Shown here one piece after another: positions 1-5,819 of a stretch of DNA of 8,299 nt. This DNA is from Acidilobaceae archaeon (lineage in GTDB: Archaea > Thermoproteota > Thermoprotei_A > Sulfolobales > Acidilobaceae): positions 1 to 8,299 of the forward strand of contig JALWGG010000205.1 in NCBI GenBank assembly GCA_027013765.1. Reading direction: 5' to 3'. Below the pieces are notes generated by a model. The model did not search any database and had not been told where the DNA came from. It saw only the letters and a program-made list of their open reading frames with translations. How positions within the stretch are numbered: the stretch's first letter is position 1; each line of letters opens with the position of its first letter. A program made the translations under genes and the position numbers.

Positions 1-709
1 TACCGGGCTCGCCGTGGACTATGACGGCCCTCTCATAGCCCAGGCTGGATGCGGCCTCAGCAAGTACCCTGGCAAGCCTCCTCCCGGCGACCCCGAGGAC
101 CTGGTATGCGGGGTTTGCAGGGTTTGATAGTGGGCCCACAAGGTTGAATATAGTCCTTACTCCAAGCCTCCTCCTGACACCCATCACCCTAGCCATAAGC
201 TTGTGGTATTGGGGCGCGTATAGGAATGTGAACCTGTACTTGGCCAGCATGCATACAGCCGTTGAAGCGTCATGGGTTATCCTGTAGCCTAGAGCCTCTA
301 GGAAATCGGCGCTCCCGGACCTGCTGGACACGCTCCTATTCCCATGCTTTGCGACAACTGCACCGGTGTAGGCTGCGACTAGGGCTGAGATTGTGGAGGC
401 GTTAATGGTATTATAACCGTCGCCCCCGGTCCCGGCAGTGTCTAGGACCTTGTAGCCGTGCTCGACCCTGACTGCTAGGCGCCTGAGGGCGGAGGCGAAG
501 CCGGCGACCTCCTCGAAGCTCTCCCCGCGGGCTCTGAGGGCTGTCAGGACCACTGCTATGGCCAGGTCATCCATGGATCCAGAAAGCATCTCTACAGCGA
601 CCTCCTCGGCCTCTCCCATGCCAAGCCTTCCTCCAAGGATCCTTTCAAGAAGCATGGGGAGGCCGGGATCCCTGCGTGGAGGATTAGGTCCTCCAGGGGC
701 TATGCCCAT
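1..709 (-). CDS. trpD: Anthranilate phosphoribosyltransferase TrpD (3' end outside window)
   Basis: This enzyme transfers phosphoribose from PRPP to anthranilate, the second step of tryptophan synthesis, in the cytoplasm. The reading frame is open from the ATG at 709 to the left edge, giving 236 residues. The family is about 345 residues long, so roughly the last 110 are missing. Seen in order: an N-terminal helical domain with TALRARGES (about 56-64), the PRPP loop GTGGDGYNT (93-101) followed by INAST, the KHGNRSVSS motif (121-129), SGSADFLEALG, APQYHKLM, then LGVRTIFNLVGPLSNPANP; all are TrpD signatures. The start is uncertain. ATG 709 adds an 18-residue Gly/Pro-rich leader. ATG 655 would give MLLERILGG, which is closer to the usual family N-terminus. 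A GGTGGTGAC element 11 bases before 709 and a TATA element around 754-761 favour 709. The gene diverges from trpA. Confidence 0.96.
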   Translation of the reverse strand, partial: MGIAPGGPNPPRRDPGLPMLLERILGGRLGMGEAEEVAVEMLSGSMDDLAIAVVLTALRARGESFEEVAGFASALRRLAVRVEHGYKVLDTAGTGGDGYNTINASTISALVAAYTGAVVAKHGNRSVSSRSGSADFLEALGYRITHDASTAVCMLAKYRFTFLYAPQYHKLMARVMGVRRRLGVRTIFNLVGPLSNPANPAYQVLGVAGRRLARVLAEAASSLGYERAVIVHGEPG

Positions 710-720
710 TGGCTCATCCA

Positions 721-729
721 GTCACCACC
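721..729 (-). promoter_or_regulatory. Putative ribosome binding site of trpD
   Basis: On the minus strand this reads GGTGGTGAC, close to the archaeal Shine-Dalgarno GGAGGTGA. It lies 11 bases before ATG 709, a rather long spacing. It supports 709 over 655, where I see no comparable element. Confidence 0.45.
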
Positions 730-753
730 AGCCGGGGCCTGAATGGTTCCCGG

Positions 754-761
754 TATAAATA
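754..761 (-). promoter_or_regulatory. Putative TATA box for trpD
   Basis: On the minus strand this reads TATTTATA. Its centre is about 26 bases before position 731, which would give a leader of about 22 bases that contains the putative ribosome binding site. Because the element is nearly self-complementary, plus-strand use cannot be excluded, but the plus-strand trpA start fits the TATATA at 793 better. Confidence 0.5.
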
Positions 762-766
762 GTTAT

Positions 767-780
767 CCCACAGGCGTGGG
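767..780. promoter_or_regulatory. Inverted repeat between the trpD and trpA core promoters, candidate operator
   Basis: CCCAC (767-771) and GTGGG (776-780) form a perfect 5-base inverted repeat around a 4-base centre. It sits between the two divergent TATA elements, upstream of both predicted start sites (about 40-55 bases from each). The position would suit a regulator acting on both trp units, but the arms are short and no regulator is known from this window. Confidence 0.3.
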
Positions 781-792
781 CACGTAGTAGGA

Positions 793-798
793 TATATA
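793..798 (+). promoter_or_regulatory. Putative TATA box of the trpA-B-F-C operon
   Basis: TATATA with its centre about 26-27 bases before GTG 822. This is the expected archaeal distance from TATA box to transcription start, so the mRNA would begin at or within a base or two of the start codon (leaderless). No ribosome binding site is visible before 822, which agrees. Confidence 0.55.
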
Positions 799-821
799 CT
801 CCCAGCACCCGGTATCATCGC

Positions 822-1592
822 GTGGTGTGGGTTGATGGAGAGCCAATGGAGCTAGCATCACCCGGATTCAGCATCTACCTAACCATAGGATGGCCCAGCC
901 CCCAAGCCTTCGGGGAGGTCCTCGCCAGGGCCGGGAGATGTGTAGACTTTATAGAGCTCGGGATCCCATCGAAGGCTCCATTGTATGATGGACCGGTTAT
1001 ACGGGATACCCATAGGAGAGTGACTGGCTACGGGCTGGGCGTGGAGCAGGCGCTGGGGCTCGTGGAGGAGGCCAGCCCCAGGGTACCGGTGATCCTGATG
1101 GCCTACCTGGGGGAGCATAGGGATGGGGTCGACAGGCTCCTGGAGCGGGCTGGGCGTGTTGGTGCCTCCTCGATACTATTCCCGGACCTCCCATTCGAGT
1201 ATCCTGACATGATTGAATGGTATGTGGACGCGGTTAGAAGGCACGGCATGGAGCCCTCGCTGTTTGCATCCTCAAAGTTCCCCCACCACCTGCTCGCGGG
1301 CTACAGGCTATACAAGCCCCTACTAGTATACCTTGGACTGCAGCCAGCAACCGGGATCAGGCTCCCGGCGAGGATCCTGGATAATATAAGGCTGGCCCGC
1401 TCTCTGATCGGTGACGTATACCTCCTAGCCGGCTTCTCGATAAGAAGCGGCTCAGACGCGCTTAAGGTCCTCAAGGCCGGGGCCTCCGGCGTAGTTGTAG
1501 GGAGCCACCTGGTTAGGGTATACAATAGGAGGGGGCTCGACGCAATGATAGAGGAGGCTTGTAGGATAAGGGAGGGGGTAAAGGGAGCATGA
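822..1592 (+). CDS. trpA: Tryptophan synthase alpha subunit TrpA
   Basis: TrpA cleaves indole-3-glycerol phosphate to indole and glyceraldehyde 3-phosphate and hands indole to TrpB. The 256-residue TIM barrel has the two catalytic acids in place: Glu45 in FIELGIP and Asp56 in LYDGPVI. Further family landmarks are ILFPDLP (118-124), LQPATGIRLP (173-182, the crenarchaeal form of the loop), AGFSIRSGSD (203-212) and the phosphate-binding segment GVVVGSHLV (223-231). The protein resembles Sulfolobus TrpA more than bacterial TrpA. The start is taken as GTG 822 because it lies at the distance expected for a leaderless transcript from TATATA at 793; GTG 825 and ATG 846 are in-frame alternatives, the latter closer to the usual N-terminus. 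It is first in the operon and overlaps trpB by ATGA. Confidence 0.97.
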   Translation: MVWVDGEPMELASPGFSIYLTIGWPSPQAFGEVLARAGRCVDFIELGIPSKAPLYDGPVIRDTHRRVTGYGLGVEQALGLVEEASPRVPVILMAYLGEHRDGVDRLLERAGRVGASSILFPDLPFEYPDMIEWYVDAVRRHGMEPSLFASSKFPHHLLAGYRLYKPLLVYLGLQPATGIRLPARILDNIRLARSLIGDVYLLAGFSIRSGSDALKVLKAGASGVVVGSHLVRVYNRRGLDAMIEEACRIREGVKGA

Positions 1593-2833
1593 CCGGGGTG
1601 CCGGGGTACTGGTATAATATCGCTGCTGACCTACCCCAGCCGCTGCCCCCAATGATAGACCCCCTGGAGGGGGAGTCCAGGATTGGGAGGCTATCGAGGA
1701 TCCTGCCGGGGAGGCTTTTGGAGGATGAGAATACGCTTGACAGGTATATAAGGATCCCTGATAGGGTCCGGGAGGAGTATATGCGTGTTGGGAGGCCAAC
1801 ACCCCTAGTCAGGGCCGAGGGTTTCGAGAGGACCATAGGGGTGGGTGGCAGGGTAAGGATCTATTATAAGCTTGAAGCCCTGCTCCCCACCGGGAGCCAC
1901 AAGATCAATACTGCACTAGCCCAGGCATACTATGCAAGCCTAGACGGTGCAAGGGAGGTCGTCACGGAGACTGGAGCGGGCCAGTGGGGCCTAGCAGTCT
2001 CAATGGCAGCCGCGAGGTTCGGGTTGAAGGCGACAGTGTTCATGACGAGGAGCAGCTACCACTCGAAGTCCTCTAGGAGGAGGCTGATGGAGGTGCTCGG
2101 GGCCAGGGTGTATCCCAGCCCCAGCAGGGCTACCAAGACCGGTAGGGGGTTCGGGGATGAGCATCCAGGGAGCCTCGGGATAGCTATAGCTGAGGCAGTC
2201 GAATACGCTCTAGAGGATGATGGGAGGAGGTACCTGCCTGGATCCGCGTTGGAGGCGGTGCTAATCCACCAGACAGTCATCGGACTGGAGGTCCTCGACC
2301 AGGTGGAGGGGGAGCCGGATTACATGGTTGCATGCGTCGGGGGCGGGAGTAACTTCGCCGGGTTCACCTATCCAATGATAGGCTCGATGCTGCGCGGCGA
2401 GGGATTCAAGTCTACAAGGTTCATAGCCGCGGAGTCCAGCGCCTCCCCCAAGCTGACACGTGGAGAGTACATGTATGACGGGTTCGACTCAAGCCTTATA
2501 CTACCACTAGCAAAAATGTACACCCTGGGCAGGAGCCATGTACCCCCACCCCTCCACGCTGCTGGTTTAAGGTACCACGCAGCAGCTCCCAGCCTAAGCC
2601 TGCTGCGCAGGCTTGGGGTGGTTGAGGCTAGGGCTTATAGCCAGGATAGGGTTTTGAGGGACGCGGTACTATTCTCTAGGAGTGAGGGGGTGATACCCGC
2701 CCCTGAAACCGCCCACGCCATCTCAGCAGTCGTGGACCTCGTGCGCAGGGCTAGCCCCGGCACTGTTATAGTATTCAACATGAGCGGGCATGGACTGCTT
2801 GACACTGACGCCTATGGTGGTGGAGATGGTTAA
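1589..2833 (+). CDS. trpB: Tryptophan synthase beta subunit, TrpB2 type
   Basis: This PLP enzyme condenses indole with a serine-derived aminoacrylate to give tryptophan. The 414 residues carry the PLP lysine Lys105 in TGSHKIN, the catalytic Glu127 in TETGAGQWG, the PLP phosphate loop GGGSN (251-255), APETAHA (371-377) and SGHG (399-402). TETGAGQWG (Trp rather than the TrpB1 His), the N-terminal WYNIAADLPQPLPP (8-21) and the length place it in TrpB2, not the shorter TrpB1 class. TrpB2 enzymes in organisms that also have TrpB1 have been described as using O-phosphoserine; in many crenarchaea TrpB2 is instead the trp-operon enzyme, as its position here suggests. The gene overlaps trpA by 4 bases, with GGGAGGGGGT upstream as ribosome binding site. 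Its last codons (GGT GGT GGA GAT GGT) also form the translation start region of trpF. Confidence 0.97.
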   Translation: MTGVPGYWYNIAADLPQPLPPMIDPLEGESRIGRLSRILPGRLLEDENTLDRYIRIPDRVREEYMRVGRPTPLVRAEGFERTIGVGGRVRIYYKLEALLPTGSHKINTALAQAYYASLDGAREVVTETGAGQWGLAVSMAAARFGLKATVFMTRSSYHSKSSRRRLMEVLGARVYPSPSRATKTGRGFGDEHPGSLGIAIAEAVEYALEDDGRRYLPGSALEAVLIHQTVIGLEVLDQVEGEPDYMVACVGGGSNFAGFTYPMIGSMLRGEGFKSTRFIAAESSASPKLTRGEYMYDGFDSSLILPLAKMYTLGRSHVPPPLHAAGLRYHAAAPSLSLLRRLGVVEARAYSQDRVLRDAVLFSRSEGVIPAPETAHAISAVVDLVRRASPGTVIVFNMSGHGLLDTDAYGGGDG

Positions 2834-3449
2834 GGTGAAGATATGCGGCGTTAAGGATACTAGTAGTATTGACCTGTTGGATGGAGTGGTTGACTATATA
2901 GGCATGGTCTCCTCCAGGAGGGGAGGGCCCAGGTCTGTGAGCCCCATGGAGGCTGATATGCTGGCATCCACAATCTCCAGGTCCACTCCCGTGCTCGTCA
3001 TGCACGGCTACAGCGTTGAGGAGGTCCTTGAGGCCTCCTCAAGGCTAGGCTATATAAGGACCCTCCAGCTACACCCAACACCACCCCCCGAGGCCCTTGA
3101 GGGGCTTATACCCGCACTTGAGAGCCTAGGATTCACCACCGCCCCTGCAACCCTATGGAACGGGTCGTGGACTCCCCTGGACCCATGCACCCTCCAGGGC
3201 ATGCGGGTGGAGTATGTGCTGGCCGATAGAGTCAAGGGCGGGCCGCCTCTACCCCCACGAGTAGCTCGGGTGGTAGCAGAGTGCCATCCCAGGATGGGTA
3301 TCGCTGGAGGGCTTAACCCCGAAAGGATCTGCATGCTACAGGCCAGACCCTACCTTGTGGATGCGAGTAGCTGGCCCGAGGAGGGGCCTGGGGTCAAGGA
3401 CCCGTGGAAGGTCCTCAAGCTGGTAGAGAGCGTTAGGAGGTGCATGTGA
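2826..3449 (+). CDS. trpF: Phosphoribosylanthranilate isomerase TrpF
   Basis: TrpF converts N-(5-phosphoribosyl)anthranilate to CdRP by an Amadori rearrangement, feeding TrpC. The protein is 207 residues, normal for this small TIM barrel. It begins with MVKVKICGVKD, which holds the catalytic Cys7; the general acid is Asp134 in EYVLADRVKGG. LQLHPT (80-85), GIAGGLNPERI (158-168) and the phosphate-binding end VDASSWPEEGPGVKD (178-192) are present. Trp183 replaces the glycine usual in the SSG(V)E segment, an unusual change close to the substrate phosphate. An in-frame ATG at 2790 would add 12 residues inside trpB; 2826 is preferred because it yields the canonical N-terminus and follows GGTGGTGGAG. 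Overlaps: 8 bases with trpB, 1 base with trpC. Confidence 0.96.
   Translation: MVKVKICGVKDTSSIDLLDGVVDYIGMVSSRRGGPRSVSPMEADMLASTISRSTPVLVMHGYSVEEVLEASSRLGYIRTLQLHPTPPPEALEGLIPALESLGFTTAPATLWNGSWTPLDPCTLQGMRVEYVLADRVKGGPPLPPRVARVVAECHPRMGIAGGLNPERICMLQARPYLVDASSWPEEGPGVKDPWKVLKLVESVRRCM
3435..3442 (+). promoter_or_regulatory. Ribosome binding site that fixes the trpC start
   Basis: AGGAGGTG, a full match to the archaeal Shine-Dalgarno, lies 6 bases before ATG 3449. It shows that the in-frame GTG at 3440, which is part of this element, is not the start. The element is inside the last codons of trpF. Confidence 0.85.
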
Positions 3450-4204
3450 TGGGGTTCCTCGATGAAGCTATGGAGGCCTCTAGGGAGAGGGCAAGGGCGC
3501 TGGAGGGTGTAGCTACGCGGGCCAGCCTAGCCGAGTCTATAAGGTCTGGCGTCGACGCTAGGGGATTCTCACTGGTCATAGAGTATAAGAGGTGTAGCCC
3601 ATCCAGAGGATTCATATCATACAGGACCCCGTGGAGCTACATCAGGGAGACCGTGGACTATGCAGACGGCTACTCTGTCATCACAGAGCCAGCCTGGTTC
3701 TGTGGAAGCATAGAGCTGATACCAATATTCTCCGGCTACAAGCCCGTGCTCATGAAGGACTTCATATCCGGCAGGAGCCAGCTAGAGCTAGCCGCGAGGC
3801 TCGGGGCGTCAGCGGTACTAGTGATTGCAGAGGCCCACACACATAATAGCGTCGAGACCCTCTGCAGGGAGGCGAGGAGCCTCGGGCTTGAGGTCCTCCT
3901 TGAAGCCAGTAGGCTAGAGACACTATCCACCATGGCAACAGCCTGTCCCGGGTCCATGGTTGGGATAAACTCTAGGAGGCTAGACACACTAGCCATAAGA
4001 TTTGACGACATGCTCCGGGATATTAGGAGGGCCAGGAGCCTCCTGGAGGATAGGATAATCGTTGCAGAGAGCGGGATAACCAGCCCTGAGAGGGCCCTCA
4101 AAGCAATCAATGCCGGGGCTGACGCGCTACTTATCGGGACCAGTATAATGACTGATCCCGGGATGGCTAGGAGGATCTGGGATGCGCTGGACAGGAGGAC
4201 CTAG
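3449..4204 (+). CDS. trpC: Indole-3-glycerol phosphate synthase TrpC
   Basis: TrpC decarboxylates and closes the ring of CdRP to form indole-3-glycerol phosphate, the TrpA substrate. The 251-residue TIM barrel has all expected active-site residues: Glu45 and Lys47 in VIEYKRCSPSRGF, catalytic Lys103 in VLMKDF, Glu152 in VLLEAS, Asn174 in GINSRRLDTL, and Glu207-Ser208 in VAESGI. The phosphate-binding end is ALLIGTSIM. Motifs match Sulfolobus IGPS closely, a monofunctional enzyme not fused to TrpF. Start ATG 3449 overlaps the trpF stop as TGATG and sits 6 bases after a perfect AGGAGGTG. It is the last gene of the operon, followed by a hairpin and AT-rich DNA. Confidence 0.97.
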   Translation: MGFLDEAMEASRERARALEGVATRASLAESIRSGVDARGFSLVIEYKRCSPSRGFISYRTPWSYIRETVDYADGYSVITEPAWFCGSIELIPIFSGYKPVLMKDFISGRSQLELAARLGASAVLVIAEAHTHNSVETLCREARSLGLEVLLEASRLETLSTMATACPGSMVGINSRRLDTLAIRFDDMLRDIRRARSLLEDRIIVAESGITSPERALKAINAGADALLIGTSIMTDPGMARRIWDALDRRT

Positions 4205-4208
4205 GAAA

Positions 4209-4250
4209 CCCGGCAATGCTGCGCTTGGCCGGGATACTGGGCGGTGTTTT
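4209..4250 (+). terminator. Putative terminator after trpC
   Basis: CCCGGC (4209-4214) pairs with GCCGGG (4228-4233) around a 13-base loop, and TTTT at 4247-4250 opens an AT-rich stretch. Archaeal termination depends mainly on T-rich tracts, so the hairpin may be incidental. The position directly after the trp operon and before a new promoter supports the call. Confidence 0.4.
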
Positions 4251-4252
4251 AG

Positions 4253-4262
4253 TATTTAAAAT
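4253..4262 (+). promoter_or_regulatory. Putative TATA box of the OsmC-family gene
   Basis: TATTTAAAAT in a 30-base AT-rich block. Its centre is about 24 bases before ATG 4281, which would make a leaderless or near-leaderless transcript. A second AT element, TATAAT at 4275-4280, could instead drive a transcript whose start is ATG 4317. Confidence 0.5.
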
Positions 4263-4280
4263 AATAATATAGATTATAAT

Positions 4281-4712
4281 ATGGTAATAAGGATACACTG
4301 TAGAGGCGGTGTATACATGGTGGAGATACCCATAGTCAGGGTCGAGGCCAGCATCCACGACTCCCAGAGTGTAGCTAGGGCTGGGAGCGTTGAAGTCACA
4401 GTAACAGAGCCTATGGAGCCCGGAGAGGGCGTGTCTCCCCTGGAGTTGTTCCTAATGGGTCTGGCATCCTGCGAGGCCTCCATGTTCAGGATCATAGCAG
4501 GTAGGATGGGTATAGGGTTTGAGAGTGTAAGGGTTGTGGTTGAGGGCGAGTTTAGCCTGGGCGAGGGCTTGAGGAGGCTCAAGATAACCTACATCGTTGG
4601 TGGCGGTGTGGATTATTCGAGGGTTATAGAGCAGGTCAGGAGGCTATGCCCCGTCTACAACACTCTGAGGAGGGCTGGCGTCAATATTGAGGAGGAGGTT
4701 GTGGCTGGGTAA
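4281..4712 (+). CDS. OsmC/Ohr-family thiol peroxidase-like protein
   Basis: OsmC-family proteins are small cytoplasmic dimers; characterised members reduce organic hydroperoxides with a pair of cysteines, while others have unknown roles. The protein is 143 residues from ATG 4281. Both family cysteines are present: Cys64 in MGLASCEAS, at the head of the central helix after SPLELFL, and Cys123 in RLCPVYNTL. The N-terminal half is beta-rich (SVEVTVTEP), as in the family. A second start at ATG 4317 gives 131 residues; it has GAGGCGGTG 5 bases upstream, so it is a serious alternative to 4281, which sits near the transcription start predicted from TATTTAAAAT. The gene stands alone between the trp operon and an unknown gene. 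Peroxidase activity is inferred from the two cysteines; the substrate cannot be told. Confidence 0.85.
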   Translation: MVIRIHCRGGVYMVEIPIVRVEASIHDSQSVARAGSVEVTVTEPMEPGEGVSPLELFLMGLASCEASMFRIIAGRMGIGFESVRVVVEGEFSLGEGLRRLKITYIVGGGVDYSRVIEQVRRLCPVYNTLRRAGVNIEEEVVAG

Positions 4713-4724
4713 TACCCATTAGAG

Positions 4725-4755
4725 TATATATCCCTTGGATTGGACCTTTATTAAA
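4725..4755 (+). promoter_or_regulatory. Putative promoter region of the 4769 gene, two TATA-like elements
   Basis: TATATA at 4725-4730 would start transcription near 4754, giving a leader of about 15 bases before TTG 4769. TTTATTAAA at 4747-4755 would start it near 4777, past that TTG, and would imply translation from ATG 4814. The two elements therefore predict different N-termini. Confidence 0.4.
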
Positions 4756-4768
4756 CTGGGCCTGGGTA

Positions 4769-5401
4769 TTGAATCCGCCTCTTGAGGCGTATATTGCTAG
4801 GATCGATAGGTTGATGGGTGTACAGCACTATAACGGGTTGAAGGACGTCTATGACAGGCTTGTCAGGCTATACAGGAGGAGGGGGCTAGCCCGGTACCAC
4901 GCGCTCCTACAGTACATAATGGCCTCCAAGCTGTATACTGAGGGTTATGACGTTGAGGTGGAGCGGGCGGTGGGGGGCGGGTATAGGGCCGACGTCTACG
5001 GCGAGGCGCCCTGGGGGACCATCGTTATCGAGGTGGAGACGGGCTTCATCCCTCCCGGGGTCCTGCTTGAGGCGTCGAGCTACCTCCAGGCAAGGATCAT
5101 ATATAAGGCTGCAATGTATAGCGGGGCCGCCGACAGGTTCGGGCTGGCTGTACCATACTCGATGAACGTAGAGGATATAGCGCCCCCATGGCTCTTCAAG
5201 GACCCCGACTCCAGGCTGGTCGAATACAGGGAGGTCCTCAGCCTGGTTTCAAGGTACTTCAACGGCCCCATAGGGGTTGAGGACCTGGAGGGGGCTAGGA
5301 TCGATATTGTATACCTCATCAGGCTGTCCAGCAGCGGGGTAGAGCTGCTAGAATACCGGGGCGGGTCCAGCATCCCCGGGCGAGTGTACATATGGATATA
5401 G
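4769..5401 (+). CDS. Unrecognised protein with a possible PD-(D/E)xK-type nuclease core
   Basis: I do not recognise a named family. The 210-residue protein has a helical N-terminal third (about 5-57), then EGYDVEVERA (58-67), YRADVYG (72-78), and a hydrophobic strand TIVIEVETGF (84-93). The order Glu65, Asp75, Glu88-x-Glu90 resembles the metal site of the restriction-endonuclease fold, with Glu in place of the usual Lys of ExK. BamHI is a known enzyme with such an ExE site, so the substitution does not rule out activity. A helix (about 97-118) follows the strand, as in that fold; the C-terminal half has no recognisable motif. The start is TTG 4769 (ATG 4814 is the alternative). No methylase or other partner lies nearby, so a classical restriction system is not indicated. 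Gene is real with good confidence; function is an inference. Confidence 0.75.
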   Translation: MNPPLEAYIARIDRLMGVQHYNGLKDVYDRLVRLYRRRGLARYHALLQYIMASKLYTEGYDVEVERAVGGGYRADVYGEAPWGTIVIEVETGFIPPGVLLEASSYLQARIIYKAAMYSGAADRFGLAVPYSMNVEDIAPPWLFKDPDSRLVEYREVLSLVSRYFNGPIGVEDLEGARIDIVYLIRLSSSGVELLEYRGGSSIPGRVYIWI

Positions 5402-5431
5402 CATGCATATACCCTCGATACCGGTCTAACA

Positions 5432-5438
5432 TATATAA
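5432..5438 (+). promoter_or_regulatory. Putative TATA box of the cutA-HD-zinc finger unit
   Basis: TATATAA with its centre about 25-26 bases before TTG 5460, the spacing expected for a leaderless transcript beginning at that codon. No ribosome binding site precedes 5460. Confidence 0.5.
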
Positions 5439-5459
5439 CCCTGATTCTGCATATACCTA

Positions 5460-5819
5460 TTGCTTGCCAAGGTGGTTGCAGTGTGTAATGGCGGCGAGGT
5501 GGTGGTGCTCATAACCACGCCCCGGGGGGAGGCGGGCAGGATTGCCAAGCACCTAGTGGAGAAGAGGCTTGCAGCGTGCGTCAACATAGTTGAGGGCATA
5601 ACCAGCTACTACTGGTGGGAGGGCAAGGTGAATGAGGACCGTGAGGACCTCCTGATAGTGAAGACCCTCAGGGACGTTGTGGAGGACCTTATCAGGGAGG
5701 TCAAGAAGATACACCCCTACACGGTCCCCGAGGTCATAGCACTGCCAATAGTAGAGGGGAACAAGGACTATCTGGAGTGGGTTAGGAGGGAGGTTACAGG
5801 TGGCGGCGGTGGGGACTAG
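5460..5819 (+). CDS. cutA: Divalent-cation tolerance protein CutA
   Basis: CutA is a small, very stable ferredoxin-like protein that forms trimers. It is linked to divalent metal tolerance in bacteria, and its molecular role is still unclear. The 119 residues show the family line-up: VVVLITTP (14-21), KRLAACVNIV (35-44), SYYWWEGKVNED (49-60), LLIVKT (64-69), HPYTVPEVIALPI (85-97) and DYLEWV (103-108). The start TTG 5460 gives 13 residues before VVVLITTP, similar to the Escherichia coli protein, and sits about 26 bases after TATATAA. Several in-frame GTG codons just downstream (5472, 5481) are weaker alternatives. The Gly-rich tail (VTGGGGGD) overlaps the start of the next gene by 20 bases, so the two are probably translated from one mRNA. 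Confidence 0.94.
   Translation: MLAKVVAVCNGGEVVVLITTPRGEAGRIAKHLVEKRLAACVNIVEGITSYYWWEGKVNEDREDLLIVKTLRDVVEDLIREVKKIHPYTVPEVIALPIVEGNKDYLEWVRREVTGGGGGD

Noticed and set aside
558..758. 66-residue plus-strand open frame
   Set aside because: Antisense to trpD; Ser/Pro-rich with no motif.
710..821. Trp leader peptide or attenuator
   Set aside because: No short frame with tandem Trp codons and no alternative hairpins; the operon's transcript probably starts at the trpA codon.
1452..1836. Two overlapping minus-strand open frames of 107-116 residues
   Set aside because: Antisense to trpA and trpB; low-complexity Pro/Ser/Tyr composition. Long antisense frames are expected in this G+C-rich DNA.
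2790..2825. Upstream in-frame ATG for trpF that would add 12 residues
   Set aside because: It would place the start 44 bases inside trpB and precede the canonical MVKVKICG N-terminus; 2826 follows a GGTGGTGGAG element.
3440..3448. GTG start for trpC
   Set aside because: This GTG is part of the AGGAGGTG ribosome binding site; ATG 3449 is 6 bases after it.
4769..5401. Restriction-modification or toxin-antitoxin system around the putative nuclease
   Set aside because: No methylase, specificity subunit or small antitoxin-like gene is adjacent; the neighbours are OsmC-family and cutA genes.
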